DNA of 64,000 bases, from positions 1,054,001 through 1,118,000 of the forward strand of contig NZ_CP098401.1 in NCBI RefSeq assembly GCF_023674425.1, written 5' to 3'. Source of the stretch: Sphingomonas donggukensis (lineage in GTDB: Bacteria > Pseudomonadota > Alphaproteobacteria > Sphingomonadales > Sphingomonadaceae). The position numbers and the translations under genes are program-made. Below the pieces are notes generated by a model. That model saw only the letters and a program-made list of their open reading frames with translations, had not been told where the DNA came from and ran no database searches. Shown in pieces: positions 40,785-48,783 of the stretch. The stretch's first letter is position 1, and every line of letters begins with the position of its first letter.

Positions 40785-41630
40785 ATGCGGTTCGAGGGCA
40801 CTCAGGAATATGTGGCGACCGACGACCTGAAAGTCGCCGTCAACGCCGCCGTCACCCTCCGCCGCCCCCTTCTGGTCAAGGGCGAGCCGGGCACCGGCAA
40901 GACCGTGCTCGCCTACGAAATCGCCAAGGCGGTCGGCGCGCCGCTGATCGAGTGGAACGTCAAGTCGACCACGAAGGCGCAGCAGGGCCTGTATGAATAT
41001 GACGCGGTCGCCCGCCTGCGCGACGGCCAGCTGGGCGACGAACGCGTCCATGACATCGCCAACTACATCCGCCGCGGCAAATTGTGGGAAGCCTTCACCG
41101 CGCCGCAGCTGCCCGTGCTGCTGATCGACGAGATCGACAAGGCCGATATCGAATTTCCGAACGACCTGCTCCAGGAACTCGATCGCATGGAGTTCCATGT
41201 GTACGAGACCAAGGAAACTGTGCGCGCCGTAGAGCGCCCGATCGTCGTCATCACGTCGAACAACGAAAAGGAGCTGCCCGACGCGTTCCTGCGCCGGTGC
41301 TTCTTCCACTATATCAAATTCCCTGATCGCCAGACGATGCAGGCCATCGTCGACGTTCACTTCCCCGGTATCCAGAAGCTGCTGGTGTCGAAAGCGATGG
41401 ACGTCTTCTACGACATCCGCGAAGTGCCCGGCCTGAAGAAAAAGCCGTCGACCAGCGAGCTGCTCGACTGGCTGAAGCTCCTGCTCCACGAGGACATGCC
41501 GCTCGAAGTGCTGCAGAACCGCGACCCGACGAAGGCGATCCCGCCGCTCCACGGCGCGCTGCTGAAGAACGAACAGGACGTGATGCTGTTCGAACGGCTG
41601 GCGTTCATGGCGAAACGCCAGCAACGATAA
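40785..41630 (+). CDS. MoxR-family AAA+ ATPase
   Basis: 281-residue AAA+ chaperone. Walker A GEPGTGKT, Walker B VLLIDEIDKAD, sensor 1 ITSNNEKELPDAFLRRC, and a C-terminal lid. MoxR ATPases work with von Willebrand factor A (vWA) proteins to mature or load metal cofactors and complexes. The matching vWA gene lies 2.1 kb downstream, separated by two unrelated-looking genes. Probable cytosolic protein; the client is unknown. Confidence 0.93.
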   Translation: MRFEGTQEYVATDDLKVAVNAAVTLRRPLLVKGEPGTGKTVLAYEIAKAVGAPLIEWNVKSTTKAQQGLYEYDAVARLRDGQLGDERVHDIANYIRRGKLWEAFTAPQLPVLLIDEIDKADIEFPNDLLQELDRMEFHVYETKETVRAVERPIVVITSNNEKELPDAFLRRCFFHYIKFPDRQTMQAIVDVHFPGIQKLLVSKAMDVFYDIREVPGLKKKPSTSELLDWLKLLLHEDMPLEVLQNRDPTKAIPPLHGALLKNEQDVMLFERLAFMAKRQQR

Positions 41631-41707
41631 GCTCGCTAACGATATTTACGATCCGGCAACCATGCCCGCTAACCCGGTTTCAAGCCTGATCCGCGCAGGG
41701 TGCCCGG

Positions 41708-42253
41708 ATGGGACCGGGGAAGTTCGCAAGGGCGTGTTTCGTGCTGGCGCTGGCAATCGCGCCGCTGCCCGCCGCCGCATCCATCCTGAGTTACGTCGGC
41801 CAGTGCGTGCCCTTTGCGCGGGAAGCGTCGGGCGTGCGCATCTTCGGCGATGCGTGGACGTGGTGGGACCAGGCCGACGGCCGCTATCCGCGCGGACATG
41901 TACCCAAGGTCGGTGCGGTCGTGGCCTTCGAACGCTCGGCGAAGCTCCGTCTCGGCCATGTCGCCGTCGTCAGCCGAATCGTCGAGAAGCGCGTGCTGAT
42001 GCTGACCCACGCCAACTGGTCGCGCCAGAACGGCGAGCGCGGCCATGTCGAGCAGGACGTGACTCTGTTCGACGTCTCGCCCGGCAACGACTGGAGCGAA
42101 GTGAAGGTCTGGTACCGCGACAGCGACGGCCTCGGCGGATCGACCTATCCGGTCCACGGCTTCATCTACGGCCCGCGCGCCGGCGTGACCCGCGAGTTGA
42201 GCGCCGAGTCGCCCGATTACGTCGCCTCGCTGATCGACGCCTACGGGCGCTGA
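41708..42253 (+). CDS. Secreted CHAP-domain peptidoglycan amidase/endopeptidase
   Basis: 181 residues. Signal peptide (CFVLALAIAPLPAAAS), then a CHAP domain of the NlpC/P60 superfamily with the catalytic Cys in YVGQCVPFAR and the His in LRLGHVAVVSRI, plus NW (HANWS) as the usual third element. Expected to cut peptidoglycan peptide bonds in the periplasm. It lies between moxR and a GT-C gene on the same strand. Confidence 0.88.
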   Translation: MGPGKFARACFVLALAIAPLPAAASILSYVGQCVPFAREASGVRIFGDAWTWWDQADGRYPRGHVPKVGAVVAFERSAKLRLGHVAVVSRIVEKRVLMLTHANWSRQNGERGHVEQDVTLFDVSPGNDWSEVKVWYRDSDGLGGSTYPVHGFIYGPRAGVTRELSAESPDYVASLIDAYGR

Positions 42254-42306
42254 AGACGGCATGTCCCTAGCGACGCGTTAACCCCTGTCGTGGCAGGGTC
42301 TCGCGC

Positions 42307-43686
42307 GTGCCCGCCCACCGCATTCCTTTCCTGCCGCTGTCGATCGCGGTCATCGCCGCGTTGGGACTCGGCGTGCGTATCGCGAGTGCGCACGGTGCGT
42401 TGTGGCTGGACGAGGCATGGTCGGCGGCCTTCGCGCGCGATGTGGCGACGCCGGTCGGCGTCTTCGTCGGCATCAACCACGACAACAACCATCACCTGAA
42501 CACGCTGTGGCTCCAACTTGTCGGCTGGGACGCAGCGCCCGTCGTCCAGCGCGCACTGTCGATCGCCACGGGAACGCTCGCGATCCTCGTCGCCGCCGCG
42601 ATCGGTATGCGGCGCAGCGCAGGAACGGGTCTCGTCACGGCGGCGCTTTTCGCCTTTTCCCCGATGCTCGTGATCTATGGCAGCGAGGCGCGCGGCTATG
42701 CGCCGATGATGCTGGCATTGCTCGTCGCCGTGCTGATCGTCGAGCGGTGGCTGGAGGACCGTAAGCGCCCCGCCCCGGCGATCGGCCTGTCGGTTGCCGT
42801 GCTGCTCGGCATCCTGTCGCAGATGACGATGGTCTTCGCCCTGCCCGCGCTTGCCGGATGGGCGGCGTGGCAGTGCTGGCGAGACGATCGCGCGTCGGCG
42901 ATCCGCGACACCGCGCGGTTGATGGCGCTGCCGGTCGCGACGGCGGCGCTTGCCGCGCTCGCCATCCTGCGCTGGCTGCCTGGCGCCCACGGCTTCCAGT
43001 TCGGTGCGTACCAACCCTATGCCCTGATCGACCAGGCGCGCGGGCTGACCGACATGATAGCCTACACGCTGGCGCTACCCGTCAACCCGGTCGCGGCCAT
43101 CCTGGTCGGCATGGCGGCGGCGTGGATGGTGGTCCGGTCGCCAAAGGCGGCACAGTCGCCCTTCCATGCCCTCGCCATTTTCGGCCTGCCGCTCGCCATC
43201 GCGCTGCTGCACATCGGCAACGCCGGCATGTCGCGCTATTATCTCCTCTCCAGTGTCGCGCTGCTGCTGATGCTCGGCAACGCTCTTGGCGGGGCGCTGA
43301 TCGCCGGCGGCAGGCGCCGATGGGTCGCCCTCGCGCTGATGGTCGGGTTCGGGATCGGCGCGATGGCCTATGCGATCGATCTGGTCGGCAATCGCCGCGG
43401 CGACCCCGCCCGCGCGATTGCGACGATCGCGCGGAGCAGCCCGGCGGGGGCCGCGATCGCGCTGGATCGCCCGCGCGCATCCGCGGTGATCGAGGCGGCG
43501 GCCGCCGCGCGGCGCTACCCGGTGCGCGTGCTCCCCTGCGGCGACTGGCTGTTCGTCGACCGCGACGGCGACGAACCCTTCCCCGATCGCCCGAGGCGCT
43601 GCGGCGTGACCTTCCATGCCGTCGCCAGCGGCCATCCGAGCGGCCTGTCGGGCACCCACTGGACTTTGTACGAACGCCGCCCCTAG
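42307..43686 (+). CDS. GT-C fold integral membrane glycosyltransferase (PMT/ArnT-like)
   Basis: 459 residues with about ten membrane helices. The first periplasmic loop has the acidic WLDEAWS motif that holds the catalytic Asp in lipid-linked-sugar GT-C enzymes, and SEARGYAPMM follows helix 3. The C-terminal 100 residues are soluble (DWLFVDRDGDE). GTG start. Such proteins move sugars from polyprenyl carriers onto glycans or proteins outside the membrane; the substrate cannot be told. Confidence 0.82.
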   Translation: MPAHRIPFLPLSIAVIAALGLGVRIASAHGALWLDEAWSAAFARDVATPVGVFVGINHDNNHHLNTLWLQLVGWDAAPVVQRALSIATGTLAILVAAAIGMRRSAGTGLVTAALFAFSPMLVIYGSEARGYAPMMLALLVAVLIVERWLEDRKRPAPAIGLSVAVLLGILSQMTMVFALPALAGWAAWQCWRDDRASAIRDTARLMALPVATAALAALAILRWLPGAHGFQFGAYQPYALIDQARGLTDMIAYTLALPVNPVAAILVGMAAAWMVVRSPKAAQSPFHALAIFGLPLAIALLHIGNAGMSRYYLLSSVALLLMLGNALGGALIAGGRRRWVALALMVGFGIGAMAYAIDLVGNRRGDPARAIATIARSSPAGAAIALDRPRASAVIEAAAAARRYPVRVLPCGDWLFVDRDGDEPFPDRPRRCGVTFHAVASGHPSGLSGTHWTLYERRP

Positions 43687-43694
43687 GTGGACGG

Positions 43695-44873
43695 ATGTTC
43701 TTCGGCTTCCTCGACGAGCTTCGCGCCGCCGGCATCCCGGCGAGCCTCAAGGAGCATCTGATCCTGCTTGAGGCGCTCGACCGCGAGGTGATCGATCGCA
43801 CGCCCGAGGCGTTCTACTACCTCGCCCGCGCGACGTTCGTGAAGGACGAGGGGTTGCTCGACCGCTTCGACCAGGTGTTCGCCAAGGTCTTCCGCGGTGT
43901 CGCCACCAGCTACGGCGTGCAGGGTGCCGACATTCCCGAGGACTGGCTGAAGGCCGTCGCCCAAAAATATCTCAGTCCTGAAGAGATGGAAAAGATCGCC
44001 TCGCTCGGCCGCTGGGACGAGATCATGGAAACGCTGAAGAAGCGGCTCGAGGAACAGCAGGGCCGCCACCAGGGCGGCAACAAATGGGTCGGCACCGGCG
44101 GCACATCCCCCTACGGCAATTCGGGGTACAATCCCGAAGGCGTGCGGATCGGCGGCGAGAGCACGCACAAGCGCGCGATCAAGGTGTGGGACCAGCGCGA
44201 ATTCCGCAATCTCGACAACACCCGCGAGCTCGGCACCCGCAACATCAAGGTCGCGATGCGCCGCCTGCGCCGCTTCGCGCGGGAGGGCGCCGCCGACGAG
44301 CTCGATATCGACGGCACGATCGAAGGTACGGCGAAGCAGGGTTGGCTCGACGTCCGCATGCGGCCCGAGCGGCACAATGCGGTCAAGCTGCTGCTGTTCC
44401 TCGACGTCGGCGGATCGATGGATCCGTTCGTGAAGCTTTGCGAAGAGCTGTTCAGCGCCGCCACCGCCGAATTCAAGAATCTCGAATTCTTCTACTTCCA
44501 CAACTGCCCGTACGAAGGCGTGTGGAAGGACAACCGCCGCCGCTTCGCCGAGCGCACGCCGACTTGGGACGTGCTCCACAAGTTCGGCCACGACTATAAG
44601 GTCGTGTTCGTCGGCGACGCGTCGATGAGTCCGTACGAGATCACCCACCCCGGCGGCTCGGTCGAGCATATGAACGAGGAGTCGGGCGCGGTTTGGCTGC
44701 ACCGGCTGACCAGCACCTATCCGGCGAGCGTCTGGCTGAACCCCGTGCCGGCGGAGCAATGGGGCTATTCGCAGTCGGTACGCATCATCCGCGAATTGAT
44801 GACCGACCGCATGTTCCCGTTGACCCTCGCGGGACTCGACGACGCGATGCGCGAGCTGGGGCGCAAGCATTGA
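43695..44873 (+). CDS. vWA-domain protein (CoxE-like), MoxR partner
   Basis: 392 residues. N-terminal helical region (DELRAAGIPASLKEHLILLEAL), a Gly-rich central linker (GGNKWVGTGGTSPYGNSG), and a vWA domain with a MIDAS-type motif LFLDVGGSMD and further metal residues (FVGDASMSPYE). This is the usual partner of MoxR ATPases. ATG 43695 follows GGTGGACGG, 8 bases after the GT-C stop, so the four genes 40.8-44.9 kb may be one transcript. Confidence 0.9.
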   Translation: MFFGFLDELRAAGIPASLKEHLILLEALDREVIDRTPEAFYYLARATFVKDEGLLDRFDQVFAKVFRGVATSYGVQGADIPEDWLKAVAQKYLSPEEMEKIASLGRWDEIMETLKKRLEEQQGRHQGGNKWVGTGGTSPYGNSGYNPEGVRIGGESTHKRAIKVWDQREFRNLDNTRELGTRNIKVAMRRLRRFAREGAADELDIDGTIEGTAKQGWLDVRMRPERHNAVKLLLFLDVGGSMDPFVKLCEELFSAATAEFKNLEFFYFHNCPYEGVWKDNRRRFAERTPTWDVLHKFGHDYKVVFVGDASMSPYEITHPGGSVEHMNEESGAVWLHRLTSTYPASVWLNPVPAEQWGYSQSVRIIRELMTDRMFPLTLAGLDDAMRELGRKH

Positions 44874-44887
44874 CGCCGGCCCCTTCC

Positions 44888-44911
44888 TGCGTATTACTGC
44901 CCTAATACGCA
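44888..44911. promoter_or_regulatory. Perfect inverted repeat upstream of the DUF2141 gene
   Basis: TGCGTATTA (44888-44896) and TAATACGCA (44903-44911) form a perfect 9-bp inverted repeat with a CTGCCC spacer, 14 bases after the vWA stop and 16 before the DUF2141 start. Its A/T-rich centre and symmetry suit an operator for a dimeric regulator; it would also form an RNA hairpin (terminator without T-run). Confidence 0.55.
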
Positions 44912-44927
44912 ACGACAGGAGAGGGCT

Positions 44928-45365
44928 ATGATCGGTCTGAAGCTGCTGCTGGGCGCCACCGCGTTGGTCGCGGCATCCCCTGCCATCGCTGGCGACGTGG
45001 TCGTGACGCTGAGCGGCGTGAAGCCCAAAGGCGGGTCGATGGTAGTGGCGCTCTACGACGCCAACACCTTCTTCAAGGCGCGTCCACCCTATATGACGAG
45101 CGTGAAGGTGCCCGCCGATGGCGTGGTCACCGTGACGCTGCCCAAGATTCCGGCGGGCGACTATGCGGTCAGCGCCTTCCACGACGCCGACGGCAACGGC
45201 ACGCTGACGATGAAGGATGGCCGCATGGCCGAGGGCACGGCGTTGTCGAATGCAGAGAAGCTGCGCGGCGCTCCCACGTTCGACGTCACGCGAATCGCCA
45301 TTCCCGCAACCGGCGCCGCGGTGAGGCTGGCGATGAGCTATCCTGAGGATCGCAGCGGCTGGTGA
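44928..45365 (+). CDS. DUF2141-family secreted protein
   Basis: 145 residues with a signal peptide ending SPAIAGD. The mature part is an all-beta domain with the DUF2141 pattern: GSMVVALYDANTFF, IPAGDYAVSAFHDADGNGTLTMK (Asp-rich, possibly Ca-binding), and AEGTALSNAEK. Ribosome-binding site AGGAGAGG. The family is periplasmic or surface-located and its role is unknown. Confidence 0.85.
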   Translation: MIGLKLLLGATALVAASPAIAGDVVVTLSGVKPKGGSMVVALYDANTFFKARPPYMTSVKVPADGVVTVTLPKIPAGDYAVSAFHDADGNGTLTMKDGRMAEGTALSNAEKLRGAPTFDVTRIAIPATGAAVRLAMSYPEDRSGW

Positions 45366-45377
45366 ACCGCTCGCGCG

Positions 45378-45671
45378 TTACAGCCGGTCGACCGCGCGGC
45401 GCAGTTTCCTGAGGGTCTCGACGTCGCCGACCGGCACCAGCGCAGCGTCGCCGGCCAGTGCCATCAGGCGGACCGCACCGAAGCTGGCAGCCAGGCCCTT
45501 CAGGCGCAGCGCCGCGTCCTTCCACGTCGCGGCGTCGCTCGCGCGGGTCAGGCTGGTCAGCCCGGCTTTCGCGCTGTCGAGGAACGCCTCGCGCAGTTCG
45601 GCGATCAGCGCGGGTTCGTCGCCCACCGCCGCTGCCAGCGTCGCATCGATTGCTCCGGGATCATAGGCCAT
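45378..45671 (-). CDS. Hpt-like four-helix protein lacking the phospho-histidine
   Basis: 97 residues resembling a histidine phosphotransfer (Hpt) domain: PALIAELREAFLDSA, then ALRLKGLAASFGAVRLMALAGDA. In true Hpt domains the helix reads HxLKG with the phospho-acceptor His; here that place is Leu (LRLKG), and there is no other His in the protein. It may bind a receiver without phosphotransfer. Divergent from the TipN-like gene and near CckA. Confidence 0.8.
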   Translation of the reverse strand: MAYDPGAIDATLAAAVGDEPALIAELREAFLDSAKAGLTSLTRASDAATWKDAALRLKGLAASFGAVRLMALAGDAALVPVGDVETLRKLRRAVDRL

Positions 45672-45754
45672 GTCTGGGTGCTACGACCGCGTGTTTAACA
45701 TCGGGTTGCCGCATGGCTGTATCGCTCACCCGGATTCGTGATAGGTGTCCCAAA

Positions 45755-48082
45755 ATGAACGGGGGTTCGCGCATCGTGGGATTGCGCCCGGCAACGGGTG
45801 AGGAGCTGGCGACCGATTTCGCCGCGTCCGGCGGCGTGGCGGCGGCAGACCCCGGTCCCGAACCCGAATATCCCGATGACGCCACGACCGATGCCTGGAC
45901 GGTCGAGATGGCGGATTATGCCGCGACGCCGCGCCTGCCGTGGCTGATGCCGACGCTCGGCATCCTGGTGTCCGCCGGCTGGATCGGATCGATGCTCTGG
46001 TTCGCGCGCGACGCCTTCCCGATGCCCCCGGTCGCCTTCGTCCAGTTCGCCGCGGCGCTGTGCGTCGTCCCGACCCTGGTCGCCGTCCTCTGCCTGCTGG
46101 CACTCCGCACAAGCCGCGCGGAGGCACGCCGCTTTGGCGCCACCGCGCGGGCGATGCGCGCCGAGGCGGCGAGCCTGGAGGACACGGTCTTCGCACTCGG
46201 CCAGCGGATCGAGGCCAATCGGCGCCTGCTCCACGAACAGGCGCAGTCGCTGCTGACGATCGGCGACGCCGCGTCCGAGCGGCTGCAGGCGACGACCGCG
46301 ACGCTGACCGCGGAGGCGCAGATTCTCGACACCATCGGCGGCTCGCTGGTCCGCGCGGCGGGCGAGGTCGAGGGCAAGCTGTCGACGGTCTTCGATTCGC
46401 TCCCGAAGGCGCATGTCGAAACCGCGAAGATGAGCGCCGCTGTCACCACGCTCGGCCTGAGCGCCAGTGAGCGGACCGCGGAACTGACCGGCGCGGTCGC
46501 GGCACTGGCGGAGCGTGGCCGCGTCGCCGACGAGATCGCGGGCGGCGCTGCGGCCAAGCTCGGTGCCCATATCGCGCGCATGGAATCGTCGAGCGACGCC
46601 GCCGCCGCACGCCTCGAATCGGCGGCGAACGACATGTCGGGCGCGGTCGACGCCGTGCTCGACCGCGCCGCCGTCGCCATCGACGAGGCCCGCAAAGGGA
46701 TCGCCGCGCAGGGAGAGGCGATGCTGGCGATGCTCGGCGCGAGCCAGGCCGCGCTCGAAAAGTCGGGTCGCGACGGGGCGGAGGCGCTCCAGACCCGGCT
46801 GGCTCAGGTCGAGGAAGCGATCGAGCGGATCACGGCGCGGATCGGCGACGAGCAGGAACGCAGCGACAGCCTGTTCCTGACGCTGGCGACCGGCGTCGAC
46901 GGTGCCTCCGAACAGCTCGACCGGCTGCACGATGATGGCCTCGCCAAGAGCCAGTCGCTCGCCGCCGCGATCAGCGCGCTGACCGCATCGACCGCGGCGA
47001 TGACCGAGACGATGCGGATCGGCGAATCGACCGCACGCAACCTGATCGCCGGAGCCGAGGATCTGCTGACCGCGCTCGACGCGTCCGCGCGGGAGATCGA
47101 CGAAACGCTGCCCGATTCGCTCATCCGCCTCGACGAACGCATCGCCGCAAGCCGGCGTCTGGTCGGCACCGCCAAGCCCGAACTGCTGGCGCTCGTCACC
47201 GCCGCGGAGAGCACTCACGTCGCGGTCGAGGCGGTCGCGGGGCTGGTGACCGCGGAGCGCACGAAGCTGGCCGAGATCACCGCCACCCTCTCCGAGGCGC
47301 TCGACATCGGGCAGGACAAGGCCGCGACGATGGACGCAGTCGTCGGCGAGGCGATCCTGAAGAGCCGTCGCTTTGCCGAGGATGCCGCCCCCGCCCTCGT
47401 CGAGGCACTCGCCCGCATCCGCGAAACCGCCGACCATGCCGCCGAAAGCGCGCGCGGGGTGCTGGCCGACGTCATCCCGGACGCCGCCCAGTCGATCGAG
47501 GTCGCCAGCGCCGACGCCGTCCGCCGCGCCTTCGCCCGCGCGTTGCCGCAGCCACTCGCCGAACTGGAAGACGCTTCGCAGGCGGCGGTGTCCGCCGCGA
47601 CCCGCGCGTCGGAGCGCCTGTCGCAGCAGCTGATGACGATCAGCGAGACGACCGCGACGATCGAGGCGCGCATCGAGCGCGAACGAAGCGAGCGCGAAGC
47701 GAGCAACCAGGACAATTTCGCCCGCCGCGTGTCGCTGTTGATCGAGGCGCTCAATTCGGCCTCGATCGACATCTCCAAGACCTTCGCGCACGAAGTCACC
47801 GACAGCGCCTGGGCCGCCTATCTGAAGGGGGACCGCGGTGTGTTCACCCGCCGCGCGGTGCGCCTGCTCGACAGCCACCAGGCCCGCGAGATCGCCCGGC
47901 TGCACGAGGAGGACGTGGATTTCCGCGAGCACGTCAATCGCTACATCCACGATTTCGAGGCAATGCTGCGCCAGATCCTCGCGCTGCGCGACGGCTCCCC
48001 GCTCGGCGTCACGCTGCTGTCGTCCGACATGGGCAAGCTGTACGTCGCGCTGGCACAGGCGATCGAGCGACTGCGTACGTAG
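45755..48082 (+). CDS. TipN-like membrane protein with a long coiled coil
   Basis: 775 residues. Two membrane helices near the N-terminus (about 64-84 and 92-116) are followed by about 530 residues of Ala/Glu/Arg-rich helix with few Pro or Gly, typical of a long coiled coil, and a C-terminal domain of about 120 residues (FARRVSLLIEALNSASIDI, GVFTRRAVRLLD, RYIHDFEAMLRQI). This is the layout of the Caulobacter birth-scar protein TipN, so a polarity role is inferred from architecture. ATG 45755 follows ATAGGTG; ATG 45713 is possible. A near-CtrA box (TTAA-N7-TTGC, 45695-45709) lies upstream. Confidence 0.75.
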   Translation: MNGGSRIVGLRPATGEELATDFAASGGVAAADPGPEPEYPDDATTDAWTVEMADYAATPRLPWLMPTLGILVSAGWIGSMLWFARDAFPMPPVAFVQFAAALCVVPTLVAVLCLLALRTSRAEARRFGATARAMRAEAASLEDTVFALGQRIEANRRLLHEQAQSLLTIGDAASERLQATTATLTAEAQILDTIGGSLVRAAGEVEGKLSTVFDSLPKAHVETAKMSAAVTTLGLSASERTAELTGAVAALAERGRVADEIAGGAAAKLGAHIARMESSSDAAAARLESAANDMSGAVDAVLDRAAVAIDEARKGIAAQGEAMLAMLGASQAALEKSGRDGAEALQTRLAQVEEAIERITARIGDEQERSDSLFLTLATGVDGASEQLDRLHDDGLAKSQSLAAAISALTASTAAMTETMRIGESTARNLIAGAEDLLTALDASAREIDETLPDSLIRLDERIAASRRLVGTAKPELLALVTAAESTHVAVEAVAGLVTAERTKLAEITATLSEALDIGQDKAATMDAVVGEAILKSRRFAEDAAPALVEALARIRETADHAAESARGVLADVIPDAAQSIEVASADAVRRAFARALPQPLAELEDASQAAVSAATRASERLSQQLMTISETTATIEARIERERSEREASNQDNFARRVSLLIEALNSASIDISKTFAHEVTDSAWAAYLKGDRGVFTRRAVRLLDSHQAREIARLHEEDVDFREHVNRYIHDFEAMLRQILALRDGSPLGVTLLSSDMGKLYVALAQAIERLRT

Positions 48083-48176
48083 CGTCCTCAGGCTTTGGGA
48101 TGACCGAGCGCGGGGTCAAACGGAGCGCAGATCGTAGGACATCATTTCCCCACCCTCGCGCTCCTCTCACCCATTC

Positions 48177-48259
48177 TCCCCGTTCGTTTCGAGCGTAGTC
48201 GAGAAACCGCCACGAGAGGTACGCGCGGTTTCAAGACTGTGCTCGAAAAGAACCGACGG
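48177..48259. repeat. Inverted repeat pair C (31-nt family), one arm decayed
   Basis: Copy C1 (48177-48207) matches pair A almost exactly (CGTTCGTTTCGAGCGTAGTC then GAGAAAC). The facing copy C2 (about 48228-48259, GTTTCAAGACTGTGCTCGAA) keeps the outline with several changes. It lies 94 bases after the TipN-like gene in the largest gene-free stretch of the window (48083-48395); nothing else was recognised there. Confidence 0.8.
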
Positions 48260-48395
48260 GGTGGCGTAAGCGCGAAAAACCAGCGGTCGCCGCGGGTGTT
48301 TCAACGGAATTGTCTGCTTGAACGCGCAGAGCGATCGCGTTTCGGTACGCTAAGCCCGATGGCAATACCGAGCCGCCGGCACAGCCCGCTCCCGC

Positions 48396-48746
48396 CTACA
48401 GCGCGGCCAGGGCCTTTTCGACGCCGTCCATAGTAAAGGGCTTGGCCAGCACCGGCATCTCGCGGTGGGCCTCTGCTATAGCGTCGCCGCCGCTGCCGGT
48501 CGCCAGCACGAATGGCACGCCAACTGCGGCCAGCGCATCGGCGATCGCCCAGCTCTGTTCGCCGCCGCGCAGGTTCACGTCCAGGATCGCGGCGTCGATG
48601 CCGCCCCCCTCGACCAGCTCCAGCCCGCCCGCGACCGTGTCGGCGGTGCCGACGACCTCCTTGTCGAGTGCGTCAAGGAAATCCTCGAGCATCATGGCGA
48701 TCAGGGGCTCGTCCTCGACGATGAGGATACGCTTGGGCACGGACAT
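48396..48746 (-). CDS. Single-domain response regulator
   Basis: 116-residue stand-alone receiver: acidic pocket VEDEP, phospho-acceptor Asp in AAILDVNLRGGE, Thr/Ser switch VLATGSGG, and Lys in VLAKPF. No output domain. It is 37 bases downstream of cckA on the same strand, so it may be a phospho-relay partner of that kinase; it does not look like CpdR or DivK in detail. Confidence 0.9.
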   Translation of the reverse strand: MSVPKRILIVEDEPLIAMMLEDFLDALDKEVVGTADTVAGGLELVEGGGIDAAILDVNLRGGEQSWAIADALAAVGVPFVLATGSGGDAIAEAHREMPVLAKPFTMDGVEKALAAL

Positions 48747-48783
48747 GGCGTCGTCTTAGGCGATCAATCGCGCGTTCGCCAAA

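Noticed and set aside
45695..47950. Open minus-strand frame of 751 codons opposite the TipN-like gene
   Set aside because: Both strands are open, but the plus-strand product has membrane helices, a regular coiled coil and a compact C-terminal domain. The minus-strand product is low-complexity and Arg-rich.
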